The position numbers and the translations under genes are program-made. The notes below the pieces were generated by a model. The model searched no databases, was not told the origin of the DNA, and saw only the letters and a program-made list of their open reading frames with translations. 64,000 nucleotides of DNA. It comes from CAZMZW01 sp964571135. Lineage in GTDB: Bacteria > Chloroflexota > Anaerolineae > Anaerolineales > Anaerolineaceae. Of the stretch, positions 24,185-33,475 are shown in pieces. Numbering within the stretch: position 1 is the first letter of the stretch; each line of letters begins with the position of its first letter. Location of the stretch: assembly GCA_964571135.1 (NCBI GenBank), contig CAZMZW010000007.1, positions 1 through 64,000 on the forward strand, given 5' to 3'.

Positions 24185-24397
24185 CCTTAGCAAAGGTTTG
24201 CCGGTAAACCTGGCATCAGGAAATGCATGCAAGTGGGGCTATAAAATCTTAGAATTTCCAAGCTCTCAGTAATCCCAAAACAATACCCCGACTCGATACT
24301 TAAGTATCTATACGTTCATACCGTATAGCAGATATATTACTTGTACATTGAGCAAGTGGAATGGACTGTAATAACCGGCTACAAAAGGTACAAGGAA

Positions 24398-24712
24398 ATG
24401 TCAAACAAAATCGACCCAAAAACTGACCCGAATCAACCCATAGTCTATCAGATCAGGATCAAAGGCCATCTGGACCGTGAGTGGACCGACTGGTTTGATG
24501 GCCTGACTATTACGCTGGAAGAGGACGGCGATACGCTACTAACCGGCTCGGTGGTCGATCAGGCCGCGCTGCATGGGTTGCTCAAAAAAGTACGTGATTT
24601 GGGTTTGCCGCTGGTCTCGATCAGCCCTATTGAACCTGGTCCCTCGACTAAGCTCCCCCTTCGGGGACTTCGCGGTACAGGCCAGGCAGATGGGTCAGAT
24701 GTTGAATCGTAA
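24398..24712 (+). CDS. Small protein associated with MalT-like regulators
   Basis: About 104 residues from the ATG at 24398, which has aaggaa nearby; an upstream ATG at 24341 adds 19 residues without family character. The core is VYQIRIKGHLDREWTDWFDGLTITLEEDGDTLLTGSVVDQAALHGLLKKVRDLGLPLVSISPIEP, a ferredoxin-like or BON-like α/β pattern. Similar small proteins are often found beside LuxR/MalT-type regulators in Chloroflexota and cyanobacteria (general knowledge, not checked here). The acidic-basic tail is variable. Function unknown. Confidence 0.7.
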   Translation: MSNKIDPKTDPNQPIVYQIRIKGHLDREWTDWFDGLTITLEEDGDTLLTGSVVDQAALHGLLKKVRDLGLPLVSISPIEPGPSTKLPLRGLRGTGQADGSDVES

Positions 24713-24767
24713 ATTAGTGCGAACTGCTTATTTACGCCAGAATCTATCACTGCAAGAGGAGATAAGC

Positions 24768-24785
24768 ATGGATTATTCAAAATAG
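24768..24785 (+). other. Five-codon open frame with strong ribosome-binding site
   Basis: agaggagataagc is followed by ATG-GAT-TAT-TCA-AAA-TAG. The upstream sequence resembles the aggagataaaaATG leaders of the following genes. It may be the head of a deleted gene or a leader peptide. Confidence 0.25.
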
Positions 24786-24870
24786 TGTGTGTTTTGAGAT
24801 GCCATTGATCTCGATCAATCAAGTCCAATTAAATGAAATTCATCAATAAAGTTCAAAAAAGGAGAAAAAA

Positions 24871-25293
24871 ATGAACACAAACAGTAAGACCGCCAAAATG
24901 GATACGAAAATATTACTAATACTATTATGGGTGTTTTTTACGGTAAATTTTATGTATGCTGATACCCTCTCATCCTTGGAGCCAGGTGTTCTGGCAATGC
25001 ATATGACCGGATACACAGCTGATGGAACTGTAAAAATCACTGAAGGATTTTTGTTGGGAGTCGCGATAATGTTTGAGATTCCATTTTTAATGATCGTCCT
25101 GTCCTGGGTATTAAAGTACCGCGTTAATCGTTGGGTAAACATCATCGCAGGAACACTTTTTGTTTTGACGCAAATCGGTTCATTGTTTCTTGGTGTTCCA
25201 TCTCCTGCATACATTTTTTATAGCACAATAGAAATCGCGGGTCTGTTACTAATTGTCTGGAATGCCTGGAAGTGGTCTAACCCTGAAGGTTAG
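24871..25293 (+). CDS. DUF6326-like small membrane protein
   Basis: 140 residues, four hydrophobic helices. The first helix (ILLILLWVFFTVNFMYAD) is followed by a variable loop and an acid-bearing GFLLGVAIMFEIPFLMIVLSWVLKYRVNRWVNIIAG. The segment VNRWVNII is shared with the protein at 30426 (INRWANII), so the two are paralogues. Strong aaaaggagaaaaaa lies before the ATG. Role unknown. First gene of the 24.9-33.5 kb block. Confidence 0.8.
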   Translation: MNTNSKTAKMDTKILLILLWVFFTVNFMYADTLSSLEPGVLAMHMTGYTADGTVKITEGFLLGVAIMFEIPFLMIVLSWVLKYRVNRWVNIIAGTLFVLTQIGSLFLGVPSPAYIFYSTIEIAGLLLIVWNAWKWSNPEG

Positions 25294-25344
25294 CCCTAAA
25301 TAAAATCCAAAAAATTCAATATCGTTCAAAAAAAGGAGATAAAA

Positions 25345-26010
25345 ATGAAAACTTTACAAAAGATAGGTGGCATTGCCGCACTGATCGGGGCAGCAACAAA
25401 CCTACTGGCCATTGTGATGTATCTAACCTTACTGGCTCCCATAGGTTTCGGTTCCGACGACCCAGGCCAGATCGTGGCTTTTTTTGCGGACAACCAGGCT
25501 ATCGTGCGCGTCACGTACCAAATCATGTATTTGGTCTTCGGCGTGAGTCTGATTTTCCTGTCACTGGCGCTCTATGAGCGATTGAAGGCTGGCTCACCTG
25601 CGCTGGCACAGGCAGTGACCACCTTCGGACTGATCTGGGCTGTCGTGGTCATTGTGATCGGCACACTCTCAATCAACAACTTGAGCACAGTGGCAAAACT
25701 CTATGGCGAAAATCCGACACAAGCTGCAACGGTCTGGTTGACACTCGAATCTGTGGAAACCGGTTTGGGCGCAGGTGGCGGGGAAACGATGGTTAGCGCC
25801 TTATGGTTTCTACTGCTAAGTTGGGTAGCCTTGCGTGCAAGGGAGCTTCCCAGATTATTGAACTACCTTGGCGTGGTGACCGGTGTAGCAGGCATCCTCG
25901 CAGTTCTGGCCTTAACTGACCTGACGGCTGTTTATGGATTGGGTCTCATCATTTGGTTCGTTTGGCTCGGGATCGTCCTGCTGCGCAGGAGCCCTGTCTC
26001 AGTGGCGTAA
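25345..26010 (+). CDS. DUF4386-like membrane protein, copy 1
   Basis: 221 residues with about six hydrophobic helices. It opens MKTLQKIGGIAALIGAATNLLAIVMY and closes with LIIWFVWLGIVLLRR. The next gene has the same opening (MKTLQKFGGFAALYMA) and the same IIWFVWLGIVLL ending, so the two are tandem paralogues. Leader aaaggagataaaaATG. Member of a poorly characterised multi-helix family; no enzymatic motif is seen. Confidence 0.78.
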   Translation: MKTLQKIGGIAALIGAATNLLAIVMYLTLLAPIGFGSDDPGQIVAFFADNQAIVRVTYQIMYLVFGVSLIFLSLALYERLKAGSPALAQAVTTFGLIWAVVVIVIGTLSINNLSTVAKLYGENPTQAATVWLTLESVETGLGAGGGETMVSALWFLLLSWVALRARELPRLLNYLGVVTGVAGILAVLALTDLTAVYGLGLIIWFVWLGIVLLRRSPVSVA

Positions 26011-26058
26011 TAACCGGATGAGTTCCAGTAAAAGAGCAAATTAAAATAGGAGATAAAA

Positions 26059-26721
26059 ATGAAAACTTTGCAGAAATTTGGCGGTTTCGCCGCGCTTTAC
26101 ATGGCAGTCGCTTACTTGGTCGGAATGGTTCTCTTTCTCGTCGTTCTAGACACCCCCAGCATCACCGACCCGGCTCAAAATGTGGCCTTGCTCGTTGAGA
26201 AACAGATGGTCATTTTTTCAACCAATCTGCTTATGTACGTATTCTTTGGCGTTTTTCTGATTGTACTGTCGCTAGCATTGTACGACCGTTTGAAATCCGG
26301 CGCACCGGCTATCATGCAGGTGGCAACCGTGATTGGGATTATCTGGGCTGGCTCGCTGATTGCCAGCGGCATGGTCGCGAATGCCGGGATCGCCCCTGTC
26401 GTCGCGCTCTATGCCAAAGACCCGGCGCAGGCTGCGCTGACCTGGCAGGGAATTGAAACCGTGGCCAGCGGGCTGGGCAACGGTAATGGCGAGATTCTGG
26501 GCGGTCTTTGGGCACTGTTGGTCAGCATTGCCGCGCTGCGGGCTGGTGGGCTTGCCAAGGGCCTGAATATCCTCGGCTTGTTGGTTGGCACAGCGGGCAT
26601 CATCTCCATTATCCCAGGATTAACCGAAATGATGACCGGCGTTTTTGGTTTGAGCCAAATCATCTGGTTCGTCTGGCTGGGGATTGTGCTGCTGAGCAGC
26701 AATTCGGGCAAGACAGCATAA
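26059..26721 (+). CDS. DUF4386-like membrane protein, copy 2
   Basis: 220 residues, tandem paralogue of the gene 48 bases upstream, aligned over the full length (SLALYDRLKSGAPA against SLALYERLKAGSPA; ETVASGLGNGNGE against ESVETGLGAGGGE). Six predicted helices. Leader aggagataaaaATG. The pair probably arose by local duplication. Confidence 0.78.
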   Translation: MKTLQKFGGFAALYMAVAYLVGMVLFLVVLDTPSITDPAQNVALLVEKQMVIFSTNLLMYVFFGVFLIVLSLALYDRLKSGAPAIMQVATVIGIIWAGSLIASGMVANAGIAPVVALYAKDPAQAALTWQGIETVASGLGNGNGEILGGLWALLVSIAALRAGGLAKGLNILGLLVGTAGIISIIPGLTEMMTGVFGLSQIIWFVWLGIVLLSSNSGKTA

Positions 26722-26880
26722 AAACCGGATGAGTTCGCGCAACAGGGCATATCAAGAACAGCATAGATTTGCAATATCGGGAAGAGGGAGAGCTGAAGGC
26801 CCTCCCTCTCTCAGTCAAATCATAAACAGACGTAGGTAGCTTGTTTAAACCAAAAATGGATCAGAACAAGGAGATAAAAA

Positions 26881-27543
26881 ATGAAAAAAGCTAATCAATT
26901 TGGTGAGACCGTGGAAGGATATAACATCCCGGTTTTAAACGAGCGGGAAATAAGAGCTTCGGCAGGGATACTATATTTTTTTATGTTCCTTGCCTGGATG
27001 CTGGTCATATTTAATGAGAATTATTTCCTGATCAAGTTTGTCAACACGATCTTCCTTATAGATTTCATCATACGGGTATTGATCAGTCCCAAGTATTCTC
27101 CTTCATTAGTAATTGGGAGGTTGATCGTAGGCGGTCAAACCCCCGAATATGTGGGAGCGGTTCAAAAAAAGTTTGCCTGGACGATCGGTCTGGTGTTATC
27201 CACCATCATATTCCTGCTGTTGGTTGTAATGAATTCAACCAGCATCATTACCGGGATTATCTGTCAGATCTGCCTGATATTCTTATTCTTTGAAGCTGTG
27301 TTCGGCATTTGTCTGGGATGCAAATTTTATCCACTGTTCCATAAAGAAAAAACTCAATACTGTCCGGGTGATATTTGTGAGGTTAAGGCAAAACAGGAGA
27401 TCCAGAAAACGTCGTTACTGCAAATCGGTGTTGTTATAGGATCTTTCGCGTTTGTGATAGCAGCAGCGATCTTGTTTAACGATAGGTTTAGTGCAAAACC
27501 GACTGACTTGTTGATCATCGTGAAATCTGTTCTTTCACTATAA
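26881..27543 (+). CDS. DUF4395-family membrane protein
   Basis: 220 residues. It starts with NEREIRASAGILYFFMFLAW, typical of DUF4395, has four core helices and the family Cys signature GICLGCKFYPLF near 140-151. A fifth helix close to the C-terminus is an extension. The CxxxC motif suggests a thiol or metal role, and some family members sit beside thioredoxin-like or rhodanese genes. Leader aaggagataaaaaATG. Confidence 0.82.
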   Translation: MKKANQFGETVEGYNIPVLNEREIRASAGILYFFMFLAWMLVIFNENYFLIKFVNTIFLIDFIIRVLISPKYSPSLVIGRLIVGGQTPEYVGAVQKKFAWTIGLVLSTIIFLLLVVMNSTSIITGIICQICLIFLFFEAVFGICLGCKFYPLFHKEKTQYCPGDICEVKAKQEIQKTSLLQIGVVIGSFAFVIAAAILFNDRFSAKPTDLLIIVKSVLSL

Positions 27544-27573
27544 AAATTGTTTCTAATATAAAGGAAAATGTCA

Positions 27574-28530
27574 ATGAAAGCAATTGTGTACACAAAATTT
27601 GGCCCACCTGAGGTACTTCATTTACAGGAGGTGGAAAAGCCCACCCCTAAAGCGAATGAGGTGCTGATTAAAATAGTTGCGACAACAGTTGTAAAAGAAG
27701 ACCCGGACATGAGAGCTTCACCCGGGTTTAACGGCTTTCTAAAACCCAAGAACCCGATACTGGGACAAGAGCTGGCCGGGGAAGTTGAAGCGATAGGCAA
27801 AGACGTGACCCGATTCAAACCCGGCGACCAGGTATTTGGCATAGACATGTTTGGCGCGTATGCAGATTACAAATGCATGCCTGAAAACGGGGCGCTGGCC
27901 ATAAAACCAGCCAATATGAGCTTTGAGGAGGCTGCCAGCGTTCCGAATGGGGCACTAACCGCACTGCCTTTTCTGAGAGATAAGGGCAATATCCAGAGTG
28001 GACAAACCGTGCTGGTCTATGGCGCCTCTGGATCGGTCGGCTCTGCTGCGGTACAGCTGGCCAAGTACTATGGGGCAGAGGTAACCGGGGTATGCAGTAC
28101 CACGAATTTGGAATGGGTCAAATCTTTGGGAGCCGATCAGGTGATCGATTACACCCGTGAGGATTTCACTAAAAACAGCAAGACCTATGACATTATTTTT
28201 GACACGATAGGCAAGCGTTCATTTTCAGAGTGCAAAGGTTCGCTGACGGAAGAAGGCATCTATCTTGCCACGGTCCCTACGCCGGCAATGATGCTTCAAG
28301 CCTTATGGACAGCAAAGAGCGGCAGTAAGAAAGTAAGGTTTGCGGCTACGGGTCTGAGGCCGGCAAGTGAAAAGATCAAAGATCTTGTCTTCCTCGCAGA
28401 GTTGATTGAAGCAGGGAAGATAAAACCGGTCATCGATAGATGCTATCCATTGGAACAAATTGTTGAGGCTCACCGGTATGTCAAAAAAGGCCACAAAAAG
28501 GGAAATGTCGTCATCACTGTGGCGCAATAA
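27574..28530 (+). CDS. MDR-family NAD(P)-dependent oxidoreductase (quinone reductase-like)
   Basis: 318 residues from the ATG at 27574, the usual MKAIVYTKFG opening, with aaggaaa 9 bases upstream. A GroES-like N-domain (about 1-125) contains GQELAGEVEAIGKDVTRFKPGDQVFG. The Rossmann domain has VLVYGASGSVGSAAVQLAKYYGAEVTGVCST. No structural zinc cysteines, so it is a zinc-independent quinone oxidoreductase or enoyl reductase-like enzyme using NADPH. Substrate unknown. A paralogue is at 29394. Confidence 0.9.
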   Translation: MKAIVYTKFGPPEVLHLQEVEKPTPKANEVLIKIVATTVVKEDPDMRASPGFNGFLKPKNPILGQELAGEVEAIGKDVTRFKPGDQVFGIDMFGAYADYKCMPENGALAIKPANMSFEEAASVPNGALTALPFLRDKGNIQSGQTVLVYGASGSVGSAAVQLAKYYGAEVTGVCSTTNLEWVKSLGADQVIDYTREDFTKNSKTYDIIFDTIGKRSFSECKGSLTEEGIYLATVPTPAMMLQALWTAKSGSKKVRFAATGLRPASEKIKDLVFLAELIEAGKIKPVIDRCYPLEQIVEAHRYVKKGHKKGNVVITVAQ

Positions 28531-28618
28531 CATTTTATGAAAAAGAGCTAACAATTTAATTTATTAAAAAATTACTACGTATAACAATTCAAAACAATAG
28601 AAAAATAGGAGATAAAAA

Positions 28619-29293
28619 ATGAATAAAAATAATAAAATCAACGGATATGCTGCCCGCCTCGAGATCGACTATCCAGAAAAACTGGATCGGATGACAACTT
28701 TCTTCCGAATCTTCTGGATCATTCCCATCGCCGTTATCCTGGGCATCATCTCAGGGACTGGGGAGACGATCACCAATACAGTTTTCCTCAATCAAGCCGG
28801 TGAGGTCATCCGCAAAACACAGGAAACAGCTGGCGGTTTAGCCATGGGAATTCCCGCAGCCGTGGGATTGATGATCCTCTTCGTCCAGCGTTATCCGCGC
28901 TGGTGGTTCGACTTCTTGCGTGAGTTAACCCGGTTTGAAGCACGCGTGGTAGCTTATGCATTATTTCTCACCGATCAATACCCATCAACTGTGGAAGAAC
29001 AATCTGTTCACCTGGAAATTGATTACCCGGATGTCGAAAAGGATCTAAAACGTGGTATGCCGCTGGTGAAATGGTTCCTGGCTATCCCGCATTATTTGGT
29101 ACTCGCAGTTCTTGCCGTTGGTGTATTTTTCGCGGTGTTTTTTGCCTGGTTCGCCATTCTAGCGACCGGCCGATACCCGAAGAGCCTCTTTAACTTCAAT
29201 GTTGGCGTCTACCGCTGGGGACTGCGTGTGAGTGCTTATGCATTCTTACTCGTGACAGATCACTATCCACCCTTCAGCCTGAGTGCTGAATAA
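28619..29293 (+). CDS. DUF4389-family membrane protein
   Basis: 224 residues. The family repeat is visible twice: LEIDYPEKLDRMTTFFRIFWIIPI near the start and LEIDYPDVEKDLKRGMPLVKWFLAIPHY in the second half, with RYPRWWFDFLRELTRFEARVVAYALFLTDQYPS and RYPKSLFNFNVGVYRWGLRVSAYAFLLVTDHYPPF. It is thus an internally duplicated DUF4389 protein with about four helices. Leader aggagataaaaaATG. Role unknown. Confidence 0.85.
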   Translation: MNKNNKINGYAARLEIDYPEKLDRMTTFFRIFWIIPIAVILGIISGTGETITNTVFLNQAGEVIRKTQETAGGLAMGIPAAVGLMILFVQRYPRWWFDFLRELTRFEARVVAYALFLTDQYPSTVEEQSVHLEIDYPDVEKDLKRGMPLVKWFLAIPHYLVLAVLAVGVFFAVFFAWFAILATGRYPKSLFNFNVGVYRWGLRVSAYAFLLVTDHYPPFSLSAE

Positions 29294-29393
29294 AAATGTT
29301 TACTGTTTTCTGTAGAATGTAGAAGCCTCCTGAAGCATTTTACAGAAAACGAATTACAAAACCACCAGATCAAAGTAAATTAGGAGGTAACTA

Positions 29394-30374
29394 ATGAAAG
29401 CAATTGTTCAAGAAAAATATGGGTCATTTGAAGTATTGACATATAGAGAAGCCGAGAAACCTACTCCAAGAGATGCTGAAGTGCTGGTGAAGGTGCATGC
29501 TGCAGCGATTAATTCTGGCAATATGTTCATGGTAAGCGGCAAACCATTCATTTCGCGCCTGACATCAGGTCTGTTGAAACCCAAATATTTAAACCCGGGA
29601 AGTGATGTTGCAGGGCGGGTGGAGACAGTGGGCAAGAATGTTACAAAGTACAAACCTGGTGATGAGGTTTTAGGCGACAATTTACAAGGCGGTTTTGGTA
29701 CATTCGCTGAATATGTATGTGTGCCTGAAAATCAATTGGCGCTGAAACCAGCAAATATCTCTTTTGAGGCAGCGGCAGCCATGCCACAATCGGCATTGGT
29801 TGCCCTGCAGGGATTGCGCAATGTTGGCCAAATTCATGCCGGTCAGAAGGTTTTGATCATCGGTGCTTCTGGCGGCAACGGAACATTTGCGGTTCAGATT
29901 GCCAAAGCTTTTGGTGCAGAAGTCACAGCCGTATGCAGCACGCGGAATATTGAGTTGGTGCGTTCGCTGGGTGCTGACCACGTCATTGATTACACTAAAG
30001 AGGATTTCGTAGAAACCGGTGAGCAATTTGACCTGATCATTGCCATGGGTGGATATCGTCCACTCAAGGATTATTCGCAGGCAATTCTCCCTGGTGGAAC
30101 ATTTGTGTGGGCTGGTGGGCCATTGAAAGGGCTCTTTGAAACCATGCTCATGGGACCGATGATCGTCCGGAAAGGGAATAAAAAAATGACCAGCTTGAAC
30201 CAGCAGCCAAACCAGGCCGATCTGGTGTATGTAACAGAATTAATGAAAAAAGGCAAGGTTAGGTCGGTGATTGATCGGAGTTTTCCGTTACAGGAAACGG
30301 CAGACGCTTTTCAGCATTACAAAGCTGGCCATATGCAGGGAAAAGTCATTATTGTGGTAGCAAGTGTCAGCTAG
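29394..30374 (+). CDS. MDR-family NAD(P)-dependent oxidoreductase, second copy
   Basis: 326 residues. Opening MKAIVQEKYGSFEVLTYREAEKPTP; catalytic-domain segment NPGSDVAGRVETVGKNVTKYKPGDEVLG; Rossmann segment VLIIGASGGNGTFAVQIAKAFGAEVTAVCST. It is paralogous to 27574 across the whole length. Zinc-binding cysteines are absent. taggaggtaact precedes the ATG. Reduces an unknown carbonyl or enone substrate with NADPH by family inference. Confidence 0.9.
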   Translation: MKAIVQEKYGSFEVLTYREAEKPTPRDAEVLVKVHAAAINSGNMFMVSGKPFISRLTSGLLKPKYLNPGSDVAGRVETVGKNVTKYKPGDEVLGDNLQGGFGTFAEYVCVPENQLALKPANISFEAAAAMPQSALVALQGLRNVGQIHAGQKVLIIGASGGNGTFAVQIAKAFGAEVTAVCSTRNIELVRSLGADHVIDYTKEDFVETGEQFDLIIAMGGYRPLKDYSQAILPGGTFVWAGGPLKGLFETMLMGPMIVRKGNKKMTSLNQQPNQADLVYVTELMKKGKVRSVIDRSFPLQETADAFQHYKAGHMQGKVIIVVASVS

Positions 30375-30425
30375 CAGCAAATGTGGATATATATATAAAT
30401 TAGTTATTAAAAAGGAGAAAGACTC

Positions 30426-30791
30426 ATGATAGACATAAAGGTAATTCTTTCAATCTTGTGGATTGCGGTCATGCTTACCTATCTGCTGGGAGACGTGATG
30501 CGTATCTTTACCGGCGATATGATCCTTGGAGAAATTAATGGAGTGAAATTCAGCCAGGGAATGGCTTTGGGTATTGCAGTTATGATGGTCACGCCAATCC
30601 TGATGGTGGTCTTATCCCTGGTTCTGCCTCAGAACATAAACCGATGGGCAAACATAATCTTAGCCGCAGGTTGGTTTCTCTTAAACTTAGTAAGTCTTCC
30701 AACATACCAAGGCCATTATGATAAATTCCTGTTGGCCGTGAGTTTGATTTTAAATTTGGCTACTATTTGGTATGCCTGGAATTGGGTCTAA
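30426..30791 (+). CDS. DUF6326-like small membrane protein, second copy
   Basis: 121 residues, four helices, paralogue of 24871 without its N-terminal extension. It shares LSILW, the GMALGIAVMMVTPILMVVLSLVLPQNINRWANIILA block and the ending TIWYAWNWV (against LLIVWNAWKWS). Leader aaaaggagaaagactcATG. Role unknown. Confidence 0.8.
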   Translation: MIDIKVILSILWIAVMLTYLLGDVMRIFTGDMILGEINGVKFSQGMALGIAVMMVTPILMVVLSLVLPQNINRWANIILAAGWFLLNLVSLPTYQGHYDKFLLAVSLILNLATIWYAWNWV

Positions 30792-30839
30792 CCTTGTGCA
30801 GATTGCTAAATGTAGGTTTTCCGAAAAGGTGATTGAAAA

Positions 30840-31061
30840 ATGAACATTAAGACACTGATCACTGAATATATCACCGTGTTCGCTCTAACCCTGGTAACTG
30901 TTGCGAGTGTGACATTTCTATGGAACATCATCGAGTATGGAAAAAGCACCATAGACTGGGAAACCTCGTTCCGTTTTGCTGTCATATTTGGCATTATCTT
31001 GATATGGAAAAAGTCATGGGAAATCAAAGAAAATCGAGTTTTCAAAAATCTAAAACAATAG
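30840..31061 (+). CDS. Small two-helix membrane protein
   Basis: 73 residues. MNIKTLITEY, helix 1 (ITVFALTLVTVASVTFLWNII), then IEYGKSTIDWETSFRFAVIFGIILIWKKSWE with helix 2, and a charged tail. The upstream sequence is a modest aaaaggtga. It lies 14 bases before the CPBP gene and is probably cotranscribed with it. Family not recognised. Confidence 0.65.
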   Translation: MNIKTLITEYITVFALTLVTVASVTFLWNIIEYGKSTIDWETSFRFAVIFGIILIWKKSWEIKENRVFKNLKQ

Positions 31062-31074
31062 AAAGAAGAATAAA

Positions 31075-31797
31075 ATGAAACAGGATCAAATCGAAAAACA
31101 TTCAACGGCACAATCGGTCATTTTGCATCTACTCCCCGGGATCCCGATCGGCGCTTTTTACTTCCTCGCACTTCAGCCAGTTGCCAGAATGGGGTATCCC
31201 TCAATTTTTGCTCTTTATCTGGCAATCGCCTTTATTCTTGTTCCTGTCGAACTCGGGTTCCTGTTAGCTCAGGGGAAGAAAAAGATAGGACGTTTTACAT
31301 TACAGGGCATCATCAGCTATCAAAAATCAATCCCGTGGTGGCAATATTTCGTATGGGTAACCATTATTTTTGTGATTGTTGGCGCCTTGATGACACTTTT
31401 GGAACCCGTTGATTCCTTTCTCCAAAAAAATCTATTTTTCTGGATGCCGGATGTAAATACCGGATTGGATGGTACTTATTCCAAAACAATATTGATCGTC
31501 ACCTATTCGATGTCCTTAATTTTCAATGTGTTTTTAGGTCCAATCGTTGAAGAATTGTATTTTCGGGGATATTTATTACCCAGAATGAAGGGTAAGTTCG
31601 CCATATTGTTTCATAGCTTTCTGTTTGCGGCTGTGCATGTCTTTACACCCTGGATGATTATCGCACGAACCATTGGATTCTTGCCGATACTCTTTGGGAC
31701 AACAAAGAAGAATATCTACGTTGGCATGATTGTTCACATGCTGTGTAATGCGGTAGGTTTTGTAACCGGGATTATTTATATCTCAAAAATGATGTGA
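31075..31797 (+). CDS. CPBP-family intramembrane metalloprotease (Abi domain)
   Basis: 240 residues, about six helices. Motif 1 is VEELYFRGYLLPRM (EExxxR), motif 2 is FLFAAVHVF with the His, and motif 3 lies near MIVHMLCNAVGF with His and Asn. These are the expected metal-binding/catalytic positions of Rce1-like CPBP proteases. Such proteins process prenylated proteins in eukaryotes; in bacteria they are linked to peptide maturation or immunity. Substrate unknown. Confidence 0.88.
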   Translation: MKQDQIEKHSTAQSVILHLLPGIPIGAFYFLALQPVARMGYPSIFALYLAIAFILVPVELGFLLAQGKKKIGRFTLQGIISYQKSIPWWQYFVWVTIIFVIVGALMTLLEPVDSFLQKNLFFWMPDVNTGLDGTYSKTILIVTYSMSLIFNVFLGPIVEELYFRGYLLPRMKGKFAILFHSFLFAAVHVFTPWMIIARTIGFLPILFGTTKKNIYVGMIVHMLCNAVGFVTGIIYISKMM

Positions 31798-31903
31798 TTA
31801 GTAAAATCTTCATTAATTTGTGAATTGACAATGGGAATTTTGGTCAAATAAAACCTTGATCGATTTGATCAACCACTACAGGTCAACCATTAAGGAAACA
31901 AAA

Positions 31904-32458
31904 ATGAAAAGGATAATTCCGCTCACTATCTTATTGGTGGCACTGACGGCTTGCACAGCTCCCCAGGTGGGTCTGCCAAATCCCGCCTCGGTGTATTGCA
32001 AGCAGCAAGGGAACAAACTCGAAATCCGCACTGCTGCCGATGGCGGTCAAATTGGAATATGTATTTTCCCAGATGGCAGCACCTGTGACGAGTGGGCCTA
32101 TTTCCGGGGAGAGTGCGGCTTGGCACCACAAAACAGCCCAAAACCTGCCATCGTAGTTGAGCCAACTATAAATGCGGGTGGTGATTACATGCCGCCAGGT
32201 ACTTCAGAAGAAATTTCTGACTGGTGGGGGATCATCAAAAGTACACCACCCGGCGCACAGTTTGATGACTACTTCGAACGACAGGATCTGGGGCAGATTA
32301 TTTACTTTGGTATTGATTCAATGGATCCGGTGTTAAAGTCCCAGATCAAAGCGCTGCGCGATAGTGGAAAAATCGTTCATCTTTATGGCATATTAGACAA
32401 TAATGTGCCTGATTACAACGGCTCGCAGATCAAGCCGGATCGCATCGAGGTGGAATGA
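31904..32458 (+). CDS. DUF333-domain lipoprotein
   Basis: 184 residues from the ATG at 31904 (preceded by aaggaaac). Signal peptide MKRIIPLTILLVALTACTAP with lipobox LTAC. The DUF333 domain follows: NPASVYCKQQGNKLEIR…GGQIGICIFPDGSTCDEWAYFRGECG, with its conserved cysteines. The C-terminal half (about 85-184; SDWWGIIKSTPPGAQFDDYFERQDLGQ…) resembles a β-rich protein, with a putative OB-like end. Extracellular, membrane-anchored. Function unknown. Confidence 0.85.
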   Translation: MKRIIPLTILLVALTACTAPQVGLPNPASVYCKQQGNKLEIRTAADGGQIGICIFPDGSTCDEWAYFRGECGLAPQNSPKPAIVVEPTINAGGDYMPPGTSEEISDWWGIIKSTPPGAQFDDYFERQDLGQIIYFGIDSMDPVLKSQIKALRDSGKIVHLYGILDNNVPDYNGSQIKPDRIEVE

Positions 32459-32597
32459 TAGCTCAAGGCAAATGAAAATTGGAGATCAAACAGGTCATCC
32501 CCGTGAAGGATGGAATTAACCATTCTGCGCCTTTGGTTATTTGGATAATATCACTATTAAATTTACAGTAGTTGAGTATATATAAGGAGAAATATAA

Positions 32598-32819
32598 ATG
32601 AAAGAGTATTATTTAATTTTCATAGTCATAATCGCCTGGATAATCTTCCGTTTATTCTTTTGGCAAAGGAAAAACTACAGTTATAAATGTCCCCATTGCC
32701 ACGCTGAGTTCCAGCCAATGAGTAAGTTAGTCTACCTGGGACCCCACGTATTTTTTTGGAGGTACATCAGGTGTACGCACTGCCATAAAATGGGATGGGC
32801 TTCGGTGATACACAAATAG
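32598..32819 (+). CDS. Membrane-anchored zinc-ribbon protein
   Basis: 73 residues. One N-terminal hydrophobic helix (YLIFIVIIAWIIFRLFF) is followed by CPHC…CTHC, spaced 28 residues apart, which can bind one zinc ion. aaggagaaat precedes the ATG. It may be a small membrane-tethered metal-binding module; partner unknown. Confidence 0.7.
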   Translation: MKEYYLIFIVIIAWIIFRLFFWQRKNYSYKCPHCHAEFQPMSKLVYLGPHVFFWRYIRCTHCHKMGWASVIHK

Positions 32820-33058
32820 GCAAGCCTTGTTTGGCTTCCGACTAAATGCTCAGACAAAAGGTCAGGTCGAAATCCATAATAGTTCTTCTTATTGATACCC
32901 ATGCTGCGTCATGAGGTCGATTCAATCTAAGATCCATGGCAGGTGGTTGTGCCAAATCCAGGTGGAGTGTATCGAGGTAGATGATTAACGATCAATCACA
33001 TTCTGAGATAATCACCCAAACTATTGGGTATTCTCATTAATTTTTAGGAGGTATGTTT

Positions 33059-33475
33059 ATGAATTTGCTTTTTAAGATTCTTGTGACAATTGGAAGCAGC
33101 GCTTCCATTGCTTTTGGAATATGGCACTTTTTTGTACCAAAAATGTGGAAGTGGTATTCCTATATTGAACCCAATGCGACCGAGCTGATCGTGGCTGTTC
33201 GGGCGATCAATGTATTCTTTTCTTTATCTTTGGTATTGTTTGGAATAATTAATATACTATTAGTTTACGGAGACAGATCCAATCGGTATTCGATAATTGT
33301 TGTGCTGGCTCCAACCTGTATTTTGTGGTTGACGAGGTTGGTGTTTCAGCTTATTTATCCGCAAGGTTCAATGAATCCGGTTCTCCAATTTGGGATGTTA
33401 TCCGCATTCATCATTGTGTTTCTGTGTTACGTGATTTCGTTAATTATTATCGTGATGCAGAAGAATATTGTCTGA
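33059..33475 (+). CDS. Four-helix membrane protein of unknown function
   Basis: 138 residues from the ATG at 33059; aggaggt ends 6 bases before it, whereas it would touch the ATG at 33053. Four hydrophobic helices, with AFGIWHFFVPKMWKWY near the start (a motif common in small membrane proteins of this size) and VRAINVFFSLSLVLFGIIN. No catalytic motif was found. It closes the small-membrane-protein block. Confidence 0.75.
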   Translation: MNLLFKILVTIGSSASIAFGIWHFFVPKMWKWYSYIEPNATELIVAVRAINVFFSLSLVLFGIINILLVYGDRSNRYSIIVVLAPTCILWLTRLVFQLIYPQGSMNPVLQFGMLSAFIIVFLCYVISLIIIVMQKNIV

